Shown here in pieces: positions 8,725 to 16,483 of a DNA stretch of 64,000 bases (positions are counted from its first letter, which is position 1; each line of letters begins with the position of its first letter). Below the pieces are notes generated by a model that did not search any database, had not been told where the DNA came from, and saw only the letters and a program-made list of their open reading frames with translations. Source of the DNA: a virus; the IMG/VR virus record IMGVR_UViG_3300035182_002586, positions 124,001 to 188,000 of that record. One strand, written 5' to 3'. The translations under genes and the position numbers were made by a program.

Positions 8725-8972
8725 CCCCGGATCAGGCGGTCCTTCGCCTCCCTCGTCAGCCGCTTGATCTCCAGCTCTCTACGGAGAGCCACTCCTTTCA
8801 GCATCGGCCCCTCCTGGTACGCAACGGTCCAAGGACGACCGGGCCGGGTGGCCTTCGCTCCCTTGCCGGCGTTGTGCGCCGCGAGTCGCCGTGCCATGTC
8901 GTTGGTGATCCCGGTGTAAAGCCTGGAACCGTCAACGTTTCGCAGGATGTAGACGAACCACGAGAGGCCCAT
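8721..8972 (-). CDS. GIY-YIG nuclease-fold protein (UPF0213/YhbQ-like)
   Basis: An 83-residue protein, the usual size for the compact GIY-YIG family. It has FVYILRNVDGSRLYTGITND, the VYIL...YTGIT form of the GIY-YIG motif, then an Arg (MARRLAAHN) and a late Glu (RRELEIKRLT). Such proteins are nucleases acting on DNA ends or structures, and others are parts of mobile endonucleases. Its ATG overlaps the divergent ATG at 8971 in the palindrome CATG. Confidence 0.8.
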   Translation of the reverse strand: MGLSWFVYILRNVDGSRLYTGITNDMARRLAAHNAGKGAKATRPGRPWTVAYQEGPMLKGVALRRELEIKRLTREAKDRLIRG

Positions 8973-9552
8973 GTCCGACGTTGTAGAACGTCTTGCTGAT
9001 CTTGTCGCCCGCGCCGAAGACGAGCCGGAGTGGTGTCGCAACATCTTCTCCCTCACGGTCGGTCGCTCGAAGTGGACAGTCGCAACCGACCGCAAGTGGC
9101 TCGTGGCAGAACGGGGGAACTCGGTCGTCCCCGAGATCACGGACAAGGGCGGCTCGGAGTGGGCAAGGCAGCTCCTCCAGTTGAAGCCTCGGGGGGCACG
9201 TCCGACCTCCCTCTCGTCCCTCCGAGCGTGGGCTGGAGAGGCCCCCTCCCTGGATGACCCCTACCACATCGACGGCCAGCGCCCTGGTGGAGTCGCCTCC
9301 GTCATGCTCGACCGGCGACGACTCGCCAGGCTCCTCACGGCCGCCCCGGAAGACGGGGATGTCCTTCTGTGGGACGCCCGAAGCCAGACCGGAGGCGTCC
9401 CCGTCCTCTGCCTCCTCACGGTGGGCAACGAGTGGCGGGGGTGCCTGGCAGGCATCGACTGCGAAGTCGACGAGGGGGACGAACTCTACGGCTTCCCCGA
9501 GGAGATGAGCGGCATCGAGATGATCGAAGAGCTGGCCGCGCAGGACCCGTAG
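8971..9552 (+). CDS. Hypothetical protein
   Basis: A 193-residue acidic protein, with Asp/Glu especially dense in the last 40 residues. No recognised motif. Its start codon overlaps that of the divergent GIY-YIG gene by two bases, so both must use sites inside the other gene. Function unknown. Confidence 0.65.
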   Translation: MSDVVERLADLVARAEDEPEWCRNIFSLTVGRSKWTVATDRKWLVAERGNSVVPEITDKGGSEWARQLLQLKPRGARPTSLSSLRAWAGEAPSLDDPYHIDGQRPGGVASVMLDRRRLARLLTAAPEDGDVLLWDARSQTGGVPVLCLLTVGNEWRGCLAGIDCEVDEGDELYGFPEEMSGIEMIEELAAQDP

Positions 9553-9555
9553 CCC

Positions 9556-11298
9556 TCACATCATCGTCGGGGCCGCCACGCCGATGACATCGAGGCCGGC
9601 TGCGAGCGTGACCTGAACCGCCTCGGTGAGGGCGAGTCGGGCGTTGAGCTGGCGCGGGTTGGTGCAGAGGATCCGCTTCTCCGCGTCGTCGTTTCCGGCC
9701 GCGTACCAACGGGCGAACGTCGACGCGACGAGGAGGAGCTGGCGCACGACGAGGGACACGTCGTACTCGTGCTGGATGATGGCGCGGGACATCGCCTCGG
9801 GGAACCCGGCGATAGCGTGGACGACGGCCTTCTCCTCAGCAGTACAGAGAGCCGTGGCGTCGTAGTCGGTGGTGCGTCCACCCTTTCGGAGGATGTTGCA
9901 CGCACGTGCGTGCGCGTACTGGACGTAGGGGCCCGTATCCCCCTCGAAGTCGAGGATGCGGTCCCAGTCAAACTCGTAGTCGGTCTCGCGACGGTTGCGC
10001 AGGTCGTTGAAGATGATGGCGCCGATGCCGACCGCCCGGGCGACCTCATCGAGGTCCCGCAGCTTCGCGATCTTGTCGGGGGTACGCTCCAGCGCCTTCT
10101 CCCGGGCACGGGCCACGGCCTCGTCGAGCACGTGTTCGAGAAGGATGGTCCGCCCGTACCGGGTGCTCATCCCATGGACGCGGCCGAAGCCGACATGATC
10201 GCAGTCCCCGACCCACGGCTTGCCCATCCGGAGGAGCGTGCCGAAGACCTGTGCGAAGTGGTGGTACTGGTCGAGAGCGACGACGTACAGGGAGCGGTCG
10301 AACTTGAACCGGTCGTACCGGTCGATCGCAGCCGCGATGTCCCGCGTCACGTAGAGCGAGGACCCATCCGTCTTCCGGAGCACGATCGGGGGGTTCGAGT
10401 GGATGTCTGCGATGAGAGCGCCCTGAGACTCCTTGACCCCCACGGTCCGAGCGATCTCGTCGATGGTCGCAGAGGTACGAGTCCTGTCGTACCTGCTCTC
10501 ACCCTCGTAGTGGTCGAAGCTGATCCCGAGCCTCGCGTAGACCCGCTTGAAGCTCTCGATGGAACGGTCGCGGATCGACCGCCAGAGGGCGAGGGCTCCC
10601 TCGTCTCCGTTCTCCATCCGAACGAAGAAGGCCCGTGCTCGGGGGAGGATGCTTCGTTCGTCGTCGTTCACCTCGGCAGCGCGCGCCGCCTTCACGTACG
10701 CCTCGACGAGCATCTCCACGCTGGCGTCACGGGCATCGAGTCCCGGCGTCAGCTCGACGCCCACGGCGACCATGCCGAACTGCGTCCCCCAATCTCCGAG
10801 GTAGTTGATCCCTTCGACCTTCCACCCGTGTGCTCGATGGAGGCGTGCGAGGGCGTTCCCGAGGACCGTGGAACGGATGTGGTGATAGGCGATGGGCTTC
10901 GCGATGTTGGGCGAGGAGTAGTCGATCACGACGGTCTTCCCCTCCCCCGTCGAGGTGGTCCCGTAGGCCGGGCCCTCCACCGTCGCCGCGTCGATGACCC
11001 CCCGTGCGAACGAGGGGAAGTCGAACCAGGCGTTGACGTACGCTCCCATCGCCTCGAACACCAGCCCGTCCGCCTTGGCCTCCGCCGCGAGCTTGGTCGC
11101 GATGAGGTTGGGGGCCGTCTGGCGGGACTTCGCGAGGTGGAAGGTCGGGAACGAGATGTCCCCCTTGTCACGCACGAGCTGCCCTGCCTCGGGCATGCAG
11201 ACGTACTTGGAGACCTCTTCCGGGGGCTCCCCGAGAGCGGTGGCGATGGCGGCGGTGAACGCAGCCCGGCATCGTTCGAGGGGCGTCTTCTTGGTCAT
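9556..11298 (-). CDS. argS: Arginyl-tRNA synthetase (ArgRS)
   Basis: A class I synthetase of 580 residues, normal length for ArgRS. The signature lies in SSPNIAKPIAYHHIRST, with HHIR as the HIGH variant, followed by GNALARLHRAHGW. The KMSK-equivalent is STRYGRTILLEH, as often degenerate in ArgRS, and the C-terminal DALR helices follow YVQYAHARACNIL. It charges Arg onto tRNA-Arg. The window carries at least six tRNA-Arg genes (ACG, GCG, CCG, TCG, CCT, TCT), so a dedicated ArgRS makes sense. The ATG at 11,298 is chosen because TACACC at 11,308-11,313 lies 9 nt upstream. An own synthetase is rare in phages but known in giant ones. Confidence 0.9.
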   Translation of the reverse strand: MTKKTPLERCRAAFTAAIATALGEPPEEVSKYVCMPEAGQLVRDKGDISFPTFHLAKSRQTAPNLIATKLAAEAKADGLVFEAMGAYVNAWFDFPSFARGVIDAATVEGPAYGTTSTGEGKTVVIDYSSPNIAKPIAYHHIRSTVLGNALARLHRAHGWKVEGINYLGDWGTQFGMVAVGVELTPGLDARDASVEMLVEAYVKAARAAEVNDDERSILPRARAFFVRMENGDEGALALWRSIRDRSIESFKRVYARLGISFDHYEGESRYDRTRTSATIDEIARTVGVKESQGALIADIHSNPPIVLRKTDGSSLYVTRDIAAAIDRYDRFKFDRSLYVVALDQYHHFAQVFGTLLRMGKPWVGDCDHVGFGRVHGMSTRYGRTILLEHVLDEAVARAREKALERTPDKIAKLRDLDEVARAVGIGAIIFNDLRNRRETDYEFDWDRILDFEGDTGPYVQYAHARACNILRKGGRTTDYDATALCTAEEKAVVHAIAGFPEAMSRAIIQHEYDVSLVVRQLLLVASTFARWYAAGNDDAEKRILCTNPRQLNARLALTEAVQVTLAAGLDVIGVAAPTMM

Positions 11299-11307
11299 GC
11301 TCCTAGA

Positions 11308-11313
11308 TACACC
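11308..11313 (-). promoter_or_regulatory. GGTGTA promoter-like hexamer for ArgRS
   Basis: On the minus strand GGTGTA lies 9 nt before the argS ATG, matching the general spacing. Confidence 0.5.
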
Positions 11314-11435
11314 GGGTGAAGATTTCGGATGGATCGGTCCCGGCGCCCCGTTGTAGATGGACCAACAAGGCTCTGGTGCGGTAGACCGGTGACCCGGATG
11401 CAGCACTAGAAACCCGGCGCCCCCACCCGAGGGTT

Positions 11436-11549
11436 ATGAGAGCCGGACTGAGCAATCATCGGGAGCCGCTCGTCTACCCCAAACGCCACACCAACGTGTG
11501 CCAAGGGAGGAACGGGACCGGGAAGAAGGGCCGAAAAACGGCGTTCTGA
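11436..11549 (+). CDS. Possible small basic protein (37 aa)
   Basis: In the 340-nt gap between ArgRS and the HExxH gene there is one short ORF with an ATG at 11,436, rich in Lys/Arg/Gly (GRNGTGKKGRKTAF at its end). No ribosome site is obvious. It could be chance; the rest of the gap shows only the hairpin at 11,597-11,628. Confidence 0.25.
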   Translation: MRAGLSNHREPLVYPKRHTNVCQGRNGTGKKGRKTAF

Positions 11550-11596
11550 CGGGCGGTAAACACCATGAGCCCCACGGCGACTGTGAGGTCGACAGA

Positions 11597-11628
11597 GGCA
11601 GGTAGGGGGTCATCCTTACCTGCCTCGC
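11597..11628. terminator. Inverted repeat downstream of the metallopeptidase pair
   Basis: GAGGCAGGTA and TACCTGCCTC form a perfect 10-bp stem just past the stop of the minus-strand gene ending at 11,639. Its position suggests transcript termination or 3' protection, although no long T-run follows. Confidence 0.45.
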
Positions 11629-11638
11629 GCGTTTCTCG

Positions 11639-12751
11639 TCATAGCTTGGCGAAGAGGTCCTCGAACTCTCGCGGCATCGACATCCCGAGGACGTGGTGGG
11701 CAAACGCCTCCGCGAAGTTCTCGGTCGGCTTCGTGGCCCCGTAGGGGGTCACCGCAAGCGGCCCGTGCAGCAGCTTGTCCGTCTGGATCTCGACGTCCTT
11801 GTGGCCCATCGCCTGGGTGATGAACGCCTCGTCGGTCAGCTTGCCGGCGAGGTAGGCGGAGGTCTCTTTCCGGATGTCGATCCCCGTCACGGGGGAGGAA
11901 GAGAACCAGAGCATCGCCTCGTTGGAGAGGGTCGGCATCTTCGTCCCGTTCTGGCGTGCCTTCACCATGGCGAGAGCTTCCTCCGCGACCTGCTTGCGGA
12001 GCGCCGCGTGGAAGACGACCTTCTCGAACTCCTTGCGTGTCGAGAGGCTCCAGAACTCCTTGCGAAGCGTGGCGTCCTTGAAGAACTTCGCGTCGTAGCG
12101 GTGCCCGAACTCGTGGATGATCGTGTACACGTCGGAGAACCGCTTCCGGGCGCGGACGCTCAGGTGAACGGTGTCGTCGGCGCCCACGTAGTGGGCGGCT
12201 GTCTTCGCACCCAAGTGCGTGGAGAAGTAGACCATTCCGTAGAGGACTTCGGGGAACCTCGACCGGATCTTGCCCGCAGCTTCCGCGAGGGCCTCCAACG
12301 CTGCGTCGGTCTCGGCCTTCGAGACTCCCGGCATCGGGGTGATGGTGAAGCCGTCTCGGTGAAGGACCCGCTCCTCGTCCTCAGCCTCCGAAGCGATCTC
12401 CAGGGTCCTGAGACGCTTGGCCCAGGCTTGAAGCTGCATGACCACGTAGCTTCGCCAGTTGGGGTTCCGCTCGTATCCCGGGTGTGTGGGGTCTAGGAGC
12501 TTGAGGATGCTCTCCCCGTCGTAGACGAGCTTCTTGAGGGCGTTGCGCTTCGCTGTGCCGAGGGCATTGAACCAGGGGGAGGGGATGTTGCCGCCTCCAG
12601 GCAAAATCGTGTCACACACCTGGTGGATGAGCGCCTTCATGGGCTTCTCGTCCCCGTGAGCTTCGTAGTCCTGGAGCGCCTTGGCGTACTCGGGGATGAA
12701 GCTCTTGGCGACGAGGAACCGGTGGGCTACCCGCTCGACCAGGCTCGTCAC
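11639..12751 (-). CDS. Zinc metallopeptidase-like protein (HEFGH)
   Basis: A 370-residue protein with IIHEFGHRYD near residue 200, the HExxH zinc site. A candidate third ligand is a Glu in the late segment TENFAEAFAHH, as in gluzincin-type peptidases. The N-terminus VTSLVERVAHRFLVAKSF carries the recurring RVAxRF motif, which may be a targeting or packaging tag. The GTG start overlaps the upstream stop as GTGA, so it is translated together with a second HExxH protein. Substrate unknown; cell-wall or virion-maturation roles are possible. Confidence 0.75.
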   Translation of the reverse strand: MTSLVERVAHRFLVAKSFIPEYAKALQDYEAHGDEKPMKALIHQVCDTILPGGGNIPSPWFNALGTAKRNALKKLVYDGESILKLLDPTHPGYERNPNWRSYVVMQLQAWAKRLRTLEIASEAEDEERVLHRDGFTITPMPGVSKAETDAALEALAEAAGKIRSRFPEVLYGMVYFSTHLGAKTAAHYVGADDTVHLSVRARKRFSDVYTIIHEFGHRYDAKFFKDATLRKEFWSLSTRKEFEKVVFHAALRKQVAEEALAMVKARQNGTKMPTLSNEAMLWFSSSPVTGIDIRKETSAYLAGKLTDEAFITQAMGHKDVEIQTDKLLHGPLAVTPYGATKPTENFAEAFAHHVLGMSMPREFEDLFAKL

Positions 12752-13371
12752 CACGTGAAGTTCCCGTCGCCCTTCTTCATGCGCAGGCCCGAGAGGATGT
12801 AGGGCCCACGTGCAAGGGAGGCGAAGAGACCGCCGGCCCACCGCTTGCGCTCGTAGTCGGACATGTCGTGCAGTGCTCGGTCGCGACGGTGCGCGATGTT
12901 GTACGCTGCGGACTTGATCATGTCGTCGCGGAACTCGCCCCAGTACGGCGCGTGCGCGATGAGCCACGTCGTGTAGTCGACGAAGCCCTCCTCGTAGAAG
13001 GGGTCACCTTCCGGGAACTTCGAGAGACTACCGTGGGTGAACTCGTGCGTGAGCTTCTCCAACGTCTGCCCGGGCTTGCCCTCGACGCTCTTGCAGATAC
13101 GGGTCTGCCCCGAGAGCATGTCGAAGCTCGCCGTTGCGCCGGCCACGTGCATCCCCGGGGGAAGAGGGAGGATCTCCGAACGGGGCTCGGTGCCGTACTC
13201 CCCAAGCGCCTGCTCCACGAAGGCGTGGATGCGAGGAGCCCACGCCTCCACGAAGCTGTTCCACTCGGGGCCAAAGACCTTGCACGTGAACGCGCGGCGG
13301 GGCGCGGAGGCGGCGTCTTCGGACGCCTTCTTGAGCATCGCGTGCACGTGTGCCGGAAGTTCGTGGTCCAT
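12748..13371 (-). CDS. Second HExxH protein (HEFTH)
   Basis: A 207-residue protein with LTHEFTHGSL at about residue 115, again HExxH, followed by an EEGFVDYTTW stretch whose Glu could be the third zinc ligand. It is shorter than its coupled partner downstream (11,639-12,751) and not clearly homologous outside the motif. The ATG is at 13,371. A paired protease and processing factor is one reading; function unproven. Confidence 0.65.
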   Translation of the reverse strand: MDHELPAHVHAMLKKASEDAASAPRRAFTCKVFGPEWNSFVEAWAPRIHAFVEQALGEYGTEPRSEILPLPPGMHVAGATASFDMLSGQTRICKSVEGKPGQTLEKLTHEFTHGSLSKFPEGDPFYEEGFVDYTTWLIAHAPYWGEFRDDMIKSAAYNIAHRRDRALHDMSDYERKRWAGGLFASLARGPYILSGLRMKKGDGNFTW

Positions 13372-13440
13372 CACCACGAGGGAAGGGAAAAGAACTTCCG
13401 TGGGGAAAGAACTTGTCGGGGCTGGTCCGTGGAGGCCGTC

Positions 13441-14217
13441 ATGCCCGACACGTTCATCGTCGTACCGCAGAAGATCGTGACTTTCGGGGGGCCGTCCAAC
13501 CCTCTGCGTGGGTCGACGATGGGGGAGCCCTCGGTCACGGATGTGATCGGGAACGCGCAGCAGCTCACTGTCCGCGGGGGCGTGGGCATCTACCCGGTGC
13601 CCACAGGCATGACGAACGTTCGGGGGGTCCTGCGCGCGGTCGTCGTCACGGGGCCGCCGGACGGCATCACCTCCCTGTCCGTGGCCGCTTTGGTCACGAA
13701 CGACGACACGACTGGGGCCACGATGGCCACCCGCATCGAGATCGGACTGGACCCCTGGAACCGCCCCACGGCCCGCTTCACCAACGTCCTGGGGGCCACG
13801 CTCTACACTTCCCTCCCCGTGGGCTTCACGAACCCGGCGGGCACGCAGCTCGACATCTCCCTCGCGTACGACACGAAGGCCCCCATCTTCGCGGCCTCGG
13901 GCCGGTATGCACACCTCACGTGCAACGGCATCGCGATGCCGTGGGATCCTGCGCTCGATCCGAAGGCCACGTGGGTGGTGCAGCCCACGCCCTACGTCGC
14001 AGTGGGCATCAACGGCACGACGGACATGAGGGTCACCAGCGTCCAGTTCACGCAGTATGCACCCCCGATCCCCGGTGTAAACACGGAGGACTCGGCGTAC
14101 TCGGACTTGTCCTCGGACGCCGCGCTTGCAGTCGACGCCACGGTGGTGTACGGACCCGTGAAGCAGCTTTCAGGGACCGCCTCCGTGGGGGCCACCCTGA
14201 CCCTGGTTCACCCGTAG
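13441..14217 (+). CDS. Beta-rich hypothetical protein, possible structural protein
   Basis: A 258-residue protein rich in Thr, Val, Gly and Pro, with almost no Lys and no motif for catalysis. The composition (GGVGIYPVPTGMTNVRGV, repeated short strands) resembles phage tail, fibre or other surface proteins. It is the last protein gene before the tRNA array. Structural role is inferred from composition only. Confidence 0.65.
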   Translation: MPDTFIVVPQKIVTFGGPSNPLRGSTMGEPSVTDVIGNAQQLTVRGGVGIYPVPTGMTNVRGVLRAVVVTGPPDGITSLSVAALVTNDDTTGATMATRIEIGLDPWNRPTARFTNVLGATLYTSLPVGFTNPAGTQLDISLAYDTKAPIFAASGRYAHLTCNGIAMPWDPALDPKATWVVQPTPYVAVGINGTTDMRVTSVQFTQYAPPIPGVNTEDSAYSDLSSDAALAVDATVVYGPVKQLSGTASVGATLTLVHP

Positions 14218-14388
14218 CCAGAGGGACCGAAAGGTCGATTCTTCGTCCGAAAAAACCCAGTGAAGTTAGGGGTTTACGAAAAATCGACATTGGCTCGAAA
14301 CTTTTTCCTTGCACGACCGTCCAAGGTCTCGTACGACACACAGGCCCGAGACTGGTCGTCTCGCCGCACCCAGAAACCCGACCTCGAC

Positions 14389-14562
14389 ATGGCAACCCTG
14401 ACGCTCACCACCAGCTTGACGACGAAAGCCGCAACCGCGGCCTGGTCGTCGTGCGTGCTGAGTGAGCAGGGCCTTACGGGCTACCCCATGCATGTCGAAG
14501 CGGGATCCTTTGCCGCCATCCGTCAGGAGAATGCGAAGGACCCGCGAAGGCGGCCAACGTAG
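14389..14562 (+). CDS. Possible small protein (57 aa) in the pre-array gap
   Basis: An ATG at 14,389 opens a Thr/Ala-rich 57-residue frame (MATLTLTTSLTTKAATAAW). Codon use resembles neighbouring genes, but there is no clear ribosome site. The rest of 14,218-14,782 holds a strong hairpin at 14,589-14,622 and otherwise nothing I can name; the array promoter is probably here. Confidence 0.35.
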   Translation: MATLTLTTSLTTKAATAAWSSCVLSEQGLTGYPMHVEAGSFAAIRQENAKDPRRRPT

Positions 14563-14588
14563 AACACGAGCGAAAGCTCGATCGACTA

Positions 14589-14622
14589 CGAAGGCCGCCC
14601 AGGGAAACCTCGGCGGCCTTCG
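14589..14622. terminator. Strong GC hairpin before the tRNA array
   Basis: CGAAGGCCGCC pairs perfectly with GGCGGCCTTCG over 11 bp, with an inner AGG-GAAA-CCT mini-stem. It probably ends transcription of the small ORF before the array. A related GAAGGCC hairpin occurs near 61,450-61,480. Confidence 0.5.
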
Positions 14623-14782
14623 ACGTTTCAGCCCAAATCGACTCCCCTGCCCGGTCCTCCCGACCGTTCGGCCTCGCGGCGAGTATTCCCTAGAGCCCAA
14701 GGCTCGACCAGTACAGGTGCGCCCGATGTCCAAGAAACCCTTCCGAGAGAGCTATCGACCCTGGCGCTTTCCCACCTCCTGC

Positions 14783-14864
14783 GGGGTGTGACCAGTGCCC
14801 GGGAGCACTAGCTGGCTGTAAACCAGTGGCCTTCAAGCGAGGGGTTCGACTCCCTCACGCCCCA
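14783..14864 (+). tRNA. tRNA-Tyr (GTA), class II variable arm
   Basis: Full cloverleaf: acceptor GGGGTGT/ACGCCCC, anticodon loop CTGTAAA, a long variable arm as expected for Tyr, T-arm GGGG-TTCGACT-CCCT. CCA is incomplete in the gene (CCG follows A73). First tRNA of the array. Confidence 0.9.
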
Positions 14865-14938
14865 CCGAAGAACGAGAGAAGAAGAGGTCAGACGATGAAA
14901 CAGAAGCGAAAGCCCGCGAAATGCGGGCGGAAAGTCGA

Positions 14939-15013
14939 GGGACGTTAGCTCCAGGGCGGAGCAGCGGGCTTTTAACCCGTCAGGGCAGGGTTCGATCCCC
15001 TGGCGTCCCACCA
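14939..15013 (+). tRNA. tRNA-Lys (TTT)
   Basis: Acceptor GGGACGT/GCGTCCC, loop CTTTTAA, T-loop TTCGATC; CCA is encoded. Confidence 0.92.
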
Positions 15014-15018
15014 ACCTT

Positions 15019-15094
15019 CGGGGGTTGGCGTCAAGGTGACGCAGCAGACTCTTAATCTGATAGAAGGCGGGTTCGATTCCCGTGCCCCCGACCA
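15019..15094 (+). tRNA. tRNA-Lys (CTT)
   Basis: Acceptor CGGGGGT/GCCCCCG with C1-G72, loop CTCTTAA, CCA encoded. Only 5 nt separate it from the previous tRNA. Confidence 0.9.
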
Positions 15095-15119
15095 GGCTCT
15101 TCGGAGCCGTAGTACGCAC

Positions 15120-15196
15120 GGGTCCGTGATGTTCAACGGCCAGCATAACCGGTTCTTACCCGGCTAGTGGGGGTTCGACTCCCCCCGGACCCACCA
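15120..15196 (+). tRNA. tRNA-Lys (CTT), second copy
   Basis: Acceptor GGGTCCG/CGGACCC, loop TTCTTAC, CCA encoded. The sequence differs widely from the first CTT tRNA, so it is not a recent duplicate. The D-loop is unusually long. Confidence 0.85.
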
Positions 15197-15270
15197 ACTC
15201 TCTTCCGAATCTCAGCGACGTTCAAACCCGACACTTACCTTGCCTTCAAACGTAGTAATCAAACACACAT

Positions 15271-15345
15271 TCTGGGATCGGCTAATTGGCAGGCCACTAG
15301 GTTCTGACCCTAGAAATGCAGGTTCGACCCCTGCCCCCAGAACCA
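15271..15345 (+). tRNA. tRNA-Gln (CTG)
   Basis: U1-A72 acceptor TCTGGGA/CCCCAGA, loop TTCTGAC, T-loop TTCGACC, CCA encoded. The weak U1-A72 pair is typical of Gln. Confidence 0.9.
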
Positions 15346-15646
15346 CTCGAACACGCCCCGCAAGGGACCGTTCGATGCTCTTTGACAAGCTGACAGGAGA
15401 CAGGAGCGTGTGCCGCCGCACGCGGGTGACTTGCTCGGTACGCCGAGACAGACCCTCGTGCGCGGAGCAGCCGGACCGTGATCGACCCCCGACAGTACTG
15501 GGGGGCTACAGCGCCGGGCCTGCGGGCACAGCCACCCTTTCCTGCTTCGATTGTGTGAACGGGAGGAGGGGGCAACCCTTCTTCCCCGACACGCACGGGG
15601 GACCCCCACCTTCGCGGGCTGGTGGTCCTTCGTGCGTCGTCGTTTT
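15346..15646 (+). ncRNA. Candidate structured RNA between tRNA-Gln and tRNA-Asn
   Basis: This 300-nt gap has no convincing ORF but many stable hairpins: CTCGG-TACG-CCGAG, CCCCC(9-nt loop)GGGGG, GGGG-GCAA-CCC, and a terminal ACGCACG/CGTGCGT helix enclosing GGTGGTCC pairings near 15,590-15,635. I do not recognise RNase P, SRP, 6S, GOLLD or ROOL signatures. It may be a processed RNA of the array. Confidence 0.4.
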
Positions 15647-15727
15647 TCCGGGATAGCCTAATGGCAAGGCACACGGCTGTTAACCGTGCGGGGAAACCCA
15701 TTCTAGGTTCGAGTCCTAGTCCCGGAG
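15647..15727 (+). tRNA. tRNA-Asn (GTT) with a long class II-like variable arm
   Basis: Acceptor TCCGGGA/TCCCGGA, loop CTGTTAA, discriminator G73 as for Asn. The variable region CGGGGAAACCCATT forms a GGG-GAAA-CCC hairpin, unlike normal class I tRNA-Asn. Confidence 0.88.
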
Positions 15728-15732
15728 CTACT

Positions 15733-15805
15733 GTGCCCGAAGCTCAAATGGTCGAGCACGCGCCTGTTAAGCGCGGCGAAGCAGGTTCGATCCCTGCCGG
15801 GTACG
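15733..15805 (+). tRNA. tRNA-Asn (GTT), ordinary form
   Basis: Acceptor GTGCCCG/CGGGTAC, loop CTGTTAA, 5-nt variable loop, G73. It follows the long-armed Asn tRNA by 5 nt. Confidence 0.9.
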
Positions 15806-15851
15806 CCGATGCCGGGCCCCTTTCTCCGGAGGGGGTGTCCTGGCGTCCCAT

Positions 15852-15924
15852 GCCGGTGAGGCTCCTGTGGAGGGGCGCCTGATTCGTATCCAGGACCTAG
15901 TGGGTTCGACTCCCATCGCCGGCT
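15852..15924 (+). tRNA. tRNA-Thr (CGT)
   Basis: Acceptor GCCGGTG/CGCCGGC, loop TTCGTAT, T-arm GTGGG-TTCGACT-CCCAT; no encoded CCA. Confidence 0.85.
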
Positions 15925-15974
15925 CTGAGTTTCTCGTCAACTTTGATCTACTTGTGGTGTACGTGGTAGGTAAC

Positions 15975-16055
15975 GCCGGGGTCGCTCAGTGGTAGAGCAG
16001 CAGTTTTGTAAACTGCCGTGGAGACACATCGCGGGTTCGATCCCCGCCCTCGGCT
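15975..16055 (+). tRNA. tRNA-Thr (TGT) with a class II-like variable arm
   Basis: Acceptor GCCGGGG/CCTCGGC, loop TTTGTAA. The variable region contains GTG-GAGA-CAC, a 3-bp capped hairpin, which is abnormal for Thr. Confidence 0.87.
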
Positions 16056-16097
16056 CTAGCTCGGCGCTCCCCCCTTGGGGTGGGAGCATCGGGGAAC

Positions 16098-16169
16098 GCG
16101 GGTGCGGTGTGAAGGTCGCACACAGGTCTTCCAAACCTTGAGGTACGGGTTCGAGTCCCGTCACCCGCT
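16098..16169 (+). tRNA. tRNA-Gly (TCC)
   Basis: Acceptor GCGGGTG/CACCCGC, loop CTTCCAA, T73. One mismatch closes the anticodon stem. Confidence 0.88.
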
Positions 16170-16205
16170 CTAGGGTCACGTGCACCCTAAGCACGGACAC
16201 GACAT

Positions 16206-16278
16206 GCCCTTGCAGCACGATGGATCGTGCAACCGGCTACGAACCGGCAGGTTGGAGGTTCAAGTCCTCCCAAGGGCG
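16206..16278 (+). tRNA. tRNA-Arg (ACG)
   Basis: Acceptor GCCCTTG/CAAGGGC, loop CTACGAA, G73. A34 would need deamination to inosine by the host TadA. Confidence 0.9.
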
Positions 16279-16280
16279 CT

Positions 16281-16363
16281 GCGGGGATGCTAGCAACGGC
16301 TGCTGGTCGGGCTCATAACCCGATGCCTCCAGGTCAAGTAGGGTTCGACTCCCTTCCCCCGCT
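16281..16363 (+). tRNA. tRNA with CAT anticodon (Met or Ile2), long variable region
   Basis: Acceptor GCGGGGA/CCCCCGC, loop CTCATAA, variable region of about 13 nt with a CC..GG pairing. The D-arm is short and atypical (AGCA/TGCT). Met versus lysidine-modified Ile cannot be decided from sequence. Confidence 0.75.
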
Positions 16364-16369
16364 ACCAAT

Positions 16370-16444
16370 GCCCTCGTCCTGGCGGATTCCAGGCACCAGT
16401 TTGCGGAACTGGTTGTAGGTCGGGTTCGACTCCCCCCGAGGGCG
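16370..16444 (+). tRNA. tRNA-Arg (GCG)
   Basis: Acceptor GCCCTCG/CGAGGGC, anticodon stem CCAGT/ACTGG with loop TTGCGGA, G73. The T-stem has two mismatches. Confidence 0.82.
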
Positions 16445-16483
16445 CTGCTGACTGTGGGTTCATAATTGTGCTACTGTCTTACG

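Noticed and set aside
9769-11319. A 516-codon plus-strand ORF
   Set aside because: Antisense to ArgRS, whose motifs are clear.
15346-15646. RNase P RNA or SRP RNA in the array gap
   Set aside because: The conserved GAGGAAAGTCC / ACAGAA (RNase P) and GGAAGNAGC (SRP) signatures are not present.
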